From NCBI GenBank assembly GCA_932294295.1, contig OW028576.1, positions 25,117,227 through 25,181,226 of the forward strand: a stretch of 64,000 bases of DNA, in the 5' to 3' direction. Of this stretch, positions 14,910 to 24,801 are shown piece after piece. Position numbers and translations under genes: made by a program. Position 1 is the stretch's first letter, and each line of letters starts with the position of its first letter. Below the pieces are notes generated by a model. That model had not been told where the DNA came from and made no database searches. It worked only from the letters and a program-made list of their open reading frames with translations. Source of the stretch: Alitta virens. Its lineage: Eukaryota; Annelida; Polychaeta; Phyllodocida; Nereididae.

Positions 14910-17198
14910 TGGCTAATTTAGGTGGACGGACAAAGTAGTCTTAATAGTTAATATAAAAGCAGCATGTGATGTAATAACTGCAACTAGTAGTTCATGCTCT
15001 GGTCTTCGAGTTTTACAACTGTTACGTTGTAAATAATGTTTTTGAAGGCTCCCTGAATGCGAATTCATTATTATGTTATTTTAAAACATTTTATGTAGTA
15101 TTTTGTTTGAAAGGCATTCTCATATTACTTAAAGCCAAGAAATTGTCATGGCCTCTGGCGTGGATTAAAACCCCGTAAGTCTTGCAAGTCACTGGCATGA
15201 TGTTACAATCTGTAGAATCTTGATGTAAGGAATTTGATAATAAATATCCCAAGACAATCAAGAGCGGTCTATTTGATAAATGTTGCATTGGCTAATTTAG
15301 GTGGACGGACGAACTAGTCTTAATAGTTAATATAAAAGCAGCATGTGATGTAATAACTGCAACTAGTAGTTCATGCTCTGGTCTTCGAATTTTACAAGTT
15401 TTGTTGTAAATAAAGTTTTTGATGGCTCCCTGAATGTGAATTCATTATTATGGTATTTTAAAACATTTAATGTAGTACTTTGTTTCAAAGGCGCTATCAT
15501 ATTACTTAAAGCCAAGAAATTGCCTTGGCCTCTGGCGTGGATTAAAACCCCGTAAGTCTTGCAAGTCACTGGCATGATGTAACAATCTGTAGAATCTTGA
15601 TGTAAGGTGTAAGAATTGTATAATAAATATGCCAAGACAATCATGAGTGGTCTATTTGATAAATTTGGGCATTGGCTAATTTAGGTGGATGGATGAACTA
15701 GTCTTAATAGTTAATATAAAAGCAGCATGTGATGTAATAACTGCAACTAGTAGTTCATGCTCTGGTCTTCGAGTTTTACAACTGTTTCGTTGGAAATAAA
15801 TTTTTTGATGGCTCCCTGAATGTGAATTCATTATTATGGTATTTTAAAACATTTAATGTAGTTTTTTCTTCTAAAGGCATTCTCATATAACCTAAAGCCA
15901 TAAAATTGCTTTGGCCTCTGGCGTGGATTAAAACCCCGTAAGTCTTGCAAGTCACTGGCATGATGTAACAATCTGTAGAATCTTGATGTAAGGTGTAAGA
16001 ATTGTATAATAAATATGCCAAGACAATCATGAGTGGTCTATTTGATAAATTTTGCATTGGCTAATTTAGGTGGATAGACGAACTAGTCTTAATAGTTAAT
16101 ATAAAAGCAGCATGTGATGTAATAACCGCAACTAGTAGTTCATGCTCTGGTCTTCGAGTTTTACAACTGTTTCGTTGTAAATAAAGTTTTTGATGGCTCC
16201 CTGAATGTGAATTCATTATTATGGTTTTTTCAAACATTTAATTTAGTATTTTGTTTGAAAGGCGCTATCATATCACTTAAAGCCAAGAAATTGTCTTGGC
16301 CTCTGGCGTGGATTAAAACCCCGTAAGTGTTGCAAGTCACTGGCATGATGTAACAATCTGTAGAATCTTGATGTAAGGTGTAAGAATTGTATAATAAATA
16401 TGCCAAGACAATCATGAGTGGTCTATTTGATAAATTTTGCATTGGCTAATTTCGGTGGACGGACAAAGTAGTCTTAATAGTTAATATAAAAGCAGCATGT
16501 GATGTAATAACTGCAACTAGTAGTTCATGCTCTGGTCTTCGAGTTTTACAACTGTTTCGTTGTAAATATAGTTTTTGGTGGCTCCCTGAATGTGAATTCA
16601 TTATTATGGTATTTTAAAACATTTAATGTAGTTTTTTTTTCTAAAGGGGTTCTCATGTTACTTAAAGTCAAGAAATTGTCATGGCCTCTGGCGTGGATTA
16701 AAACCCTGTAAGTCTTGCAAGTCACTGGCATGATGTTACAATCTGTAGAATCTTGATGTAAGGAATTGTATAATAAATATGCCAAGACAATCATGAGTGG
16801 TCTATTTGATAAATTTTGCATTGGCTAATTTAGGTGGACGGACAAAGTAGTCTTAATAGTTAATATAAAAGCAGCATGTGATGTAATAACTGCAACTAGA
16901 AGTTCATGCTCTGGTCTTCGAATTTTACAAGTTTTGTTGTAAATAAAGTTTTTGATGGCTCCCTGAATGTGAATTCATTATTATGGTATTTTAAAACATT
17001 TAATGTAGTATTTTGTTTGAAAGGCATTCTCATATTACTTAAAGCCAAGAAATTGTCAAGGCCTCTGGCGTGGATTAAAACCCCTTAAGTCTTGCAAGTC
17101 ACTGGCATGATGTTACAATCTGTAGAATCTTGATGTAAGAAATTGTATAATAAATATGCCAAGACAATCATGAGTGATCTATTTGATAAATTTTGCAT
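14910..17198 (+). repeat. 7-mer higher-order repeat, copy 2, one monomer short (2289 bp)
   Basis: This has the same order of monomer types as the previous copy but six monomers. The ggcgctctc and ttgtcaaggcc types are merged in one hybrid monomer at about 16822-17198, which has the left part of the former (actagaagttc, acaagttttg) and the right part of the latter (ggcattctc, ttgtcaagg). The hybrid points to an unequal exchange within a monomer. Confidence 0.8.
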
Positions 17199-19873
17199 TG
17201 GCTAATTTAGGTGGACGGACAAAGTAGTCTTAATAGTTAATATAAAAGCAGCATGTGATGTAATAACTGCAACTAGTAGTTCATGCTCTGGTCTTCGAGT
17301 TTTACAACTGTTACGTTGTAAATAAAGTTTTTGAAGGCTCCCTGAATGCGAATTCATTATTATGTTATTTTAAAACATTTTATGTAGTATTTTGTTTGAA
17401 AGGCATTCTCATATTACTTAAAGCCAAGAAATTGTCATGGCCTCTGGCGTGGATTAAAACCCCGTAAGTCTTGCAAGTCACTGGCATGATGTTACAATCT
17501 GTAGAATCTTGATGTAAGGAATTTGATAATAAATATCCCAAGACAATCAAGAGCGGTCTATTTGATAAATGTTGCATTGGCTAATTTAGGTGGACGGACG
17601 AACTAGTCTTAATAGTTAATATAAAAGCAGCATGTGATGTAATAACTGCAACTAGTAGTTCATGCTCTGGTCTTCGAATTTTACAAGTTCTGTTGTAAAT
17701 AAAGTTTTTGATGGCTCCCTGAATGTGAATTCATTATTATGGTATTTTAAAACATTTAATGTAGTACTTTGTTTGAAAGGCGCTATCATATTACTTAAAG
17801 CCAAGAAATTGCCTTGGCCTCTGGCGTGGATTAAAACCCCGTAAGTCTTGCAAGTCACTGGCATGATGTAACAATCTGTAGAATCTTGATGTAAGGTGTA
17901 AGAATTGTATAATAAATATGCCAAGACAATCATGAGTGGTCTATTTGATAAATTTGGGCATTGGCTAATTTAGGTGGATGGATGAACTAGTCTTAATAGT
18001 TAATATAAAAGCAGCATGTGATGTAATAACTGCAACTAGTAGTTCATGCTCTGGTCTTCGAGTTTTACAACTGTTTCGTTGGAAATAAATTTTTTGATGG
18101 CTCCCTGAATGTGAATTCATTATTATGGTATTTTAAAACATTTAATGTAGTTTTTTCTTCTAAAGGCATTCTCATATAACCTAAAGCCATAAAATTGCTT
18201 TGGCCTCTGGCGTGGATTAAAACCCCATAAGTCTTGCAAGTCACTGGCATGATGTAACAATCTGTAGAATCTTGATGTAAGGTGTAAGAATTGTATAATA
18301 AATATGCCAAGACAATCATGAGTGGTCTATTTGATAAATTTGGGCATTGGCTAATTTAGGTGGATGGATGAACTAGTCTTAATAGTTAATATAAAAGCAG
18401 CATGTGATGTAATAACTGCAACTAGTAGTTCATGCTCTGGTCTTCGAGTTTTACAACTTTTTCGTTGGAAATAAATTTTTTGATGGCTCCCTGAATGTGA
18501 ATTCATTATTATGGTATTTTAAAACATTTAATGTAGTTTTTTCTTCTAAAGGCATTCTCATATAACCTAAAGCCATAAAATTGCTTTGGCCTCTGGCGTG
18601 GATTAAAACCCCGTAAGTCTTGCAAGTCACTGGCATGATGTAACAATCTGTAGAATCTTGATGTAAGGTGTAAGAATTGTATAATAAATATGCCAAGACA
18701 ATCATGAGTGGTCTATTTGATAAATTTTGCATTGGCTAATTTAGGTGAATAGACGAACGAGTCTTAATAGTTAATATAAAAGCAGCATGTGATGTAATAA
18801 CCGCAACTAGTAGTTCATGCTCTGGTCTTCGAGTTTTACAACTGTTTCATTGTAAATAAAGTTTTTGATGGCTCCCTGAATGTGAATTCATTATTATGGT
18901 TTTTTCAAACATTTAATGTAGTATTTTGTTTGAAAGGCGCTATCATATCACTTAAAGCCAAGAAATTGTCTTGGCCTCTGGCGTGGATTAAAACCCCGTA
19001 AGTGTTGCAAGTCACTGGCATGATGTAACAATCTGTAGAATCTTGATGTAAGGTGTAAGAATTGTATAATAAATATGCCAAGACAATCATGAGTGGTCTA
19101 TTTGATAAATTTTGCATTGGCTAATTTAGGTGGACGGACAAAGTAGTCTTAATAGTTAATATAAAAGCAGCATGTGATGTAATAACTGCAACTAGTAGTT
19201 CATGCTCTGGTCTTCGAGTTTTACAACTGTTTCGTTGTAAATATAGTTTTTGGTGGCTCCCTGAATGTGAATTCATTATTATGGTATTTTAAAACATTTA
19301 ATGTAGTTTTTTTTTCTAAAGGGGTTCTAATGTTACTTAAAGTCAAGAAATTGTCATGGCCTCTGGCGTGGATTAAAACCCTGTAAGTCTTGCAAGTCAC
19401 TGGCATGATGTTACAATCTGTAGAATCTTGATGTAAGGAATTGTATAATAAATATGCCAAGACAATCATGAGTGGTCTATTTGATAAATTTTGCATTGGC
19501 TAATTTTGGTGGACGGACAAAGTAGTCTTAATAGTTAATATAAAAGCAGCATGTGATGTAATAACTGCAACTAGAAGTTCATGCTCTGGTCTTCGAATTT
19601 TACAAGTTTTGTTGTAAATAAAGTTTTTGATGGCTCCCTGAATGTGAATTCATTATTATGGTATTTTAAAACATTTAATGTAGTATTTTGTTTGAAAGGC
19701 ATTCTCATATTACTTAAAGCCAAGAAATTGTCAAGGCCTCTGGCGTGGATTAAAACCCCGTAAGTCTTGCAAGTCACTGGCATGATGTTACAATCTGTAG
19801 AATCTTGATGTAAGAAATTGTATAATAAATATGCCAAGACAGTCATGAGTGATCTATTTGATAAATTTTGCAT
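17199..19873 (+). repeat. 7-mer higher-order repeat, copy 3 (2675 bp)
   Basis: It follows copy 2 in order, including the same hybrid monomer at its end. It is back to seven monomers because the ggaaataaattt type with gttttttcttctaaagg is present twice in a row (about 17.96-18.73 kb, spacing 386 bp). Copies 2 and 3 share the ttcttct variant in the T run, which copy 1 lacks, so they are closer to each other. Confidence 0.8.
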
Positions 19874-20059
19874 TGGCTAATTTAGGTGGACGGACAAAGT
19901 AGTCTTAATAGTTAATATAAAAGCAGCATGTGATGTAATAACTGCAACTAGTAGTTCATGCTCTGGTCTTCGAGTTTTACAACTGTTACGTTGTAAATAA
20001 AGTTTTTGAAGGCTCCCTGAATGCGAATTCATTATTATGTTATTTTAAAACATTTTATG

Positions 20060-21713
20060 TAGTATTTTGTTTGAAAGGCATTCTCATATTACTTAAAGCC
20101 AAGAAATTGTCATGGCCTCTGGCGTGGATTAAAACCCCGTAAGTCTTGCAAGTCACTGGCATGATGTTACAATCTGTAGAATCTTGATGTAAGGAATTTG
20201 ATAATAAATATCCCAAGACAATCAAGAGCGGTCTATTTGATAAATGTTGCATTGGCTAATTTAGGTGGACGGACGAACTAGTCTTAATAGTTAATATAAA
20301 AGCAGCATGCGATGTAATAACTGCAACTAGTAGTTCATGCTCTGGTCTTCGAATTTTACAAGTTCTGTTGTAAATAAAGTTTTTGATGGCTCCCTGAATG
20401 TGAATTCATTATTATGGTATTTTAAAACATTTAATGTAGTACTTTGTTTGAAAGGCGCTATCATATTACTTAAAGCCAAGAAATTGCCTTGGCCTCTGGC
20501 GTGGATTAAAACCCCGTAAGTCTTGCAAGTCACTGGCATGATGTAACAATCTGTAGAATCTTGATGTAAGGTGTAAGAATTGTATAATAAATATGCCAAG
20601 ACAATCATGAGTGGTCTATTTGATAAATTTGGGCATTGGCTAATTTAGGTGGATGGATGAACTAGTCTTAATAGTTAATATAAAAGCAGCATGTGATGTA
20701 ATAACTGCAACTAGTAGTTCATGCTCTGGTCTTCGAGTTTTACAACTGTTTCGTTGTAAATAAAGTTTTTGATGGCTCCCTGAATGTGAATTCATTATTA
20801 TGGTATTTTATAACATTTAATGTAGTATTTTGTTTGAAAGGCATTCTCATATTACTTAAAGCCAAGAAATTGTCATGGCCTCTGGCGTGGATTAAAACCC
20901 CGTAAGTCTTGCAAGTCACTGGCATGATGTTACAATCTGTAGAATCTTGATGTAAGGAATTTGATAATATATATCCCAAGACAATCAAGAGCGGTCTATT
21001 TGATAAATGTTGCATTGGCTAATTTAGGTGGACGGACGAACTAGTCTTAATAGTTAATATAAAAGCAGCATGCGATGTAATAACTGCAACTAGTAGTTCA
21101 TGCTCTGGTCTTCGAATTTTACAAGTTCTGTTGTAAATAAAGTTTTTGATGGCTCCCTGAATGTGAATTCATTATTATGGTATTTTAAAACATTTAATGT
21201 AGTACTTTGTTTGAAAGGCGCTATCATATTACTTAAAGCCAAGAAATTGCCTTGGCCTCTGGCGTGGATTAAAACCCCGTAAGTCTTGCAAGTCACTGGC
21301 ATGATGTAACAATCTGTAGAATCTTGATGTAAGGTGTAAGAATTGTATAATAAATATGCCAAGACAATCATGAGTGGTCTATTTGATAAATTTGGGCATT
21401 GGCTAATTTAGGTGGATGGATGAACTAGTCTTAATAGTTAATATAAAAGCAGCATGTGATGTAATAACTGCAACTAGTAGTTCATGCTCTGGTCTTCGAG
21501 TTTTACAACTGTTTCGTTGTAAATAAAGTTTTTGATGGCTCCCTGAATGTGAATTCATTATTATGGTATTTTATAACATTTAATGTAGTATTTTGTTTGA
21601 AAGGCATTCTCATATTACTTAAAGCCAAGAAATTGTCATGGCCTCTGGCGTGGATTAAAACCCCGTAAGTCTTGCAAGTCACTGGCATGATGTTACAATC
21701 TGTAGAATCTTGA
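20060..21713 (+). repeat. Dimer repeat, 763-bp unit
   Basis: Two-monomer units of 763 bp repeat here: 20253-21015 matches 21016-21778. Shared rare variants include gcatgcgatg at about 20306 and 21069, acaagttctg, and tattttataacattt. Similarity fades left of about 20060 and right of about 21713, where gatctaagg replaces gatgtaagg. A' lacks most of this block. Confidence 0.75.
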
Positions 21714-22341
21714 TCTAAGGAATTGGATAATAAATATCCCAAGACAATCAAGAGCGGTCTATTTGATAAATTTTGCATTGGCTAATTTAGGTGGACGGAC
21801 GAACTAGTCTTAATAGTTAATATAAAAGCAGCATGTGATGTAATAACTGCAACTAGTAGTTCATGCTCTGGTCTTCGAATTTTACAAGTTTTGTTGTAAA
21901 TAAAGTTTTTGATGGCTCCCTGAATGTGAATTCATTATTATGGTATTTTAAAACATTTAATGTAGTACTTTGTTTGAAAGGCGCTCTCATGTTACTTAAA
22001 GCCAAGAAATTGCCTTGGCCTCTGGCGTGGATTAAAACCCCGTAAGTCTTGCAAGTCACTGGCATGATGTTGCAATCTGTAGAATCTTGATGTAAGGAAT
22101 TGTATAATAAATATGCCAAGACAATCATGAGTGGTCTATTTGATAAATTTTGCACTGCCTAATTTAGGTGGATGGACAAAGTAGTCTTAATAGTTAATAT
22201 AAAAGCAGCATGTGATGTAATAACTGCAACTAGTAGTTCATGCTCTGGTCTTCGAGTTTTACAACTGTTTTGTTGTAAATATAGTTTTTGGTGGCTCCCT
22301 GAATGTGAATTCATTATTATGGTATTTTAAAACATTTAATG

Positions 22342-22353
22342 TTTTTTTTTTTT
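22342..22353 (+). repeat. Homopolymer T run (12 T) in one monomer lineage
   Basis: Many monomers carry a run of about 8-9 T before ctaaagg in their variable middle. Here it is 12, with loss of the preceding gtag. The same form occurs at 41421-41432 and 42950-42961, which are copies of this monomer through the A/A' and 4-mer duplications. It is a good lineage marker. Confidence 0.8.
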
Positions 22354-24548
22354 CTAAAGGCGTTCTCAGGTTACTTAAAGCCAAGAAATTGTCATGGCCT
22401 CTGGCGTGGATTAAAACCCCGTAAGTCTTGCAAGTCACTGGCTTGATGTAACAATCTGTAGAATCTTGATGTAAGGTGTAAGAATTGTATAATAAATATG
22501 CCAAGACAATCATGAGTGGTCTATTTGATAAATTTTGCATTGGCTAATTTAGGTGGATGGACAAAGTAGTCTTAATAGTTAATATAAAAGAAGCATGTGA
22601 TGTAATAACTGCAACTAGTAGTTCATGCTCTGGTCTTCGAGTTTTACAACTGTTTCGTTGTAAATAAAGTTTTTGATGGCTCCCTGAATGTGAATTCATT
22701 ATTATGGTATTTTAAAACATTTAATGTAGTATTTTGTTTGAAAGGCATTCTCATATTACTTAAAGCCAAGAAATTGTCAAGGCCTCTGGCGTGGATTAAA
22801 ACCCCGTAAGTCTTGCAAGTCACTGGCATGATGTTACAATCTGTAGAATCTTGATGTAAGAAATTGTATAATAAATATGCCAAGACAATCATGAGTGATC
22901 TATTTGATAAATTTTGCATTGGCTAATTTAGGTGGACGGACAAAGTAGTCTTAATAGTTAATATAAAAGCAGCATGTGATGTAATAACTGCAACTAGTAG
23001 TTCATGCTCTGGTCTTCGAGTTTTACAACTGTTACGTTGTAAATAAAGTTTTTGAAGGCTCCCTGAATGCGAATTCATTATTATGTTATTTTAAAACATT
23101 TTATGTAGTATTTTGTTTGAAAGGCATTCTCATATTACTTAAAGCCAAGAAATTGTCATGGCCTCTGGGGTGGATTAAAACCCCGTAAGTCTTGCAAGTC
23201 ACTGGCATGATGTTACAATCTGTAGAATTTTGATGTAAGGTGTAAGAATTGTATAATAAATATACCAAGACAATCATGAGTGGTCTATTTGATAAATTTG
23301 GGCATTGGCTAATTTAGGTGGATGGATGAACTAGTCTTAATAGTTAATATAAAAGCAGCATGTGATGTAATAACTGCAACTAGTAGTTCATGCTCTGGTC
23401 TTCGAGTTTTACAACTGTTTCGTTGTAAATAAAGTTTTTGATGGCTCCCTGAATGTGAATTCATTATTATGGTATTTTATAACATTTAATGTAGTATTTT
23501 GCTTGAAAGGCATTCTCATATTACTTAAAGCCAAGAAATTGTCATGGCCTCTGGCGTGGATTAAAACCCCGTAAGTCTTGCAAGTCACTGGCATGATGTT
23601 ACAATCTGTAGAATTTTGATGTAAGGAATTTGATAATAAATATCCCAAGACAATCATGAGCGGTCTATTTGATAAATGTTGCATTGGCTAATTTAGGTGG
23701 ACGGACGAACTAGTCTTAATAGTTAATATAAAAGCAGCATGTGATGTAATAACTGCAACTAGTAGTTCATGCTCTGGTCTTCGAATTTTACAAGTTCTGT
23801 TGTAAATAAAGTTTTTGATGGCTCCCTGAATGTGAATTCATTATTATGGTATTTTAAAACATTTAATGTAGTACTTTGTTTGAAAGGCGCTATCATATTA
23901 CTTAAAGCCAAGAAATTGCCTTGGCCTCTGGCGTGGATTAAAACCCCGTAAGTCTTGCAAGTCACTGGCATGATGTAACAATCTGTAGAATCTTGATGTA
24001 AGGTGTAAGAATTGTATAATAAATATGCCAAGACAATCATGAGTGGTCTATTTGATAAATTTGGGCATTGGCTAATTTAGGTGGATGGATGAACTAGTCT
24101 TAATAGTTAATATAAAAGCAGCATGTGATGTAATAACTGCAACTAGTAGTTCATGCTCTGGTCTTCGAGTTTTACAACTGTTTCGTTGTAAATAAAGATT
24201 TTGATGGCTCCCTGAATGTGAATTCATTATTATGGTATTTTAAAACATTTAATGTAGTATTTTGTTTGAAAGGCGCTATCATATCACTTAAAGCCAAGAA
24301 ATTGTCTTGGCCTCTGGCGTGGATTAAAACACCGTAAGTCTTGTAAGTCACTGGCATGATGTAACAATCCGTAGAATCTTGGTGTAAGAATTGTATAATA
24401 AATATGCCAAGACAATCATGAGTGGTCTATTTGATAAATTTTGCATTGGCTAATTTAGGTGGACGGACGAACTAGTCTTAATAGTTAATATAAAAGCAGC
24501 ATGTGATGTAATAACTGCAACTAGTAGTTCATGCTCTGGTCTTCGAGT

Positions 24549-24570
24549 TTTACAACTGTTTCGTTGTAAA
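24549..24570. repeat. Dyad symmetry, possible hairpin (one per monomer)
   Basis: TTTACAAC at 24549-24556 and GTTGTAAA at 24563-24570 are perfect reverse complements separated by 6 bases (TGTTTC), so either strand could form an 8-bp stem. Monomers of the other class, which are 2 bp shorter here, keep symmetry as TTTACAA / TTGTAAA around GTTTTG. A minority of monomers lose or weaken the stem through substitutions such as GTTGGAAA or ATTTTAAA. The 123-bp short units near the right end lack it. Known: short dyads are enriched in some centromeric satellites that lack CENP-B boxes. A role here is inference. Confidence 0.75.
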
Positions 24571-24670
24571 TAAAGTTTTTGATGGCTCCCTGAATGTGAA
24601 TTCATTATTACGGTATTTTAAAACATTTAATGTAGTATTTTGTTTGAAAGGCATTCTCATATTACTTAAA

Positions 24671-24689
24671 GCCAAGAAATTGTCTTGGC
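24671..24689. repeat. Second short hairpin in the monomer
   Basis: GCCAAGA at 24671-24677 pairs with TCTTGGC at 24683-24689 across AATTG. Many monomers have substitutions in the right arm (tcatggc, tcaaggc, ccttggc, ctttggc), so this stem is complete only in some variants. It is therefore less constant than the dyad near the centre of the monomer. It is visible directly in the sequence; no function is implied. Confidence 0.6.
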
Positions 24690-24801
24690 CTCTTGCGTGG
24701 ATTAAAACCCCGTAAGTCTTGCAAGTCACTGGCATGATGTAACAATCTGTAGAATCTTGATGTAAGGTGTAAGAATTGTATAATAAATATGCCAAGACAA
24801 T
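24679..24801. repeat. 11-bp inverted repeat pair within the monomer
   Basis: ATTGTCTTGGC at 24679-24689 is the exact reverse complement of GCCAAGACAAT at 24791-24801, with 101 bp between them. The right arm is almost invariant across the array. The left arm is intact only in monomers reading ttgtcttggc. The right arm also overlaps the point where the 123-bp short units near 62-64 kb are joined. Confidence 0.6.

Larger units (their letters stand above)
854..24116 (+). repeat. Segment A: 61-monomer repeat, first copy (~23.3 kb)
   Basis: Diagnostic variants in this segment recur in the same order in the next 20.6 kb. The unusual monomer with gtgtaacaatccgtagaat at about 1096-1116 reappears at about 24359-24379, an offset of 23263 bp. 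The match starts between 853 (aaatgcag, against aaaagcag at the equivalent position) and the next bases. Inside it lie a 3-mer duplication, three rounds of a 7-mer higher-order repeat and a dimer repeat. Its right end abuts the next copy directly, so A and A' are tandem. Confidence 0.85.

Noticed and set aside
24540..24552. RNA polymerase III B box (tRNA/SINE origin)
   Set aside because: tcttcgagttt shares only TTCGA with GGTTCGANNCC. No A box sits at the right distance upstream, and there is no tRNA-like fold.
24560..24576. CENP-B box
   Set aside because: tttcgttgtaaataaag matches the first half of the box (TTCG, then A) but has TAAA in place of the CGGG core, about five of nine key bases. 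The site is also poorly kept (ttacg, tttca, ttttg variants).
24774..24790. AATAAA motifs as polyadenylation signals
   Set aside because: Two AATAAA hexamers per monomer (gtaaataaag and ataataaatatg) are expected in such AT-rich DNA, and no transcript unit can be tied to them.
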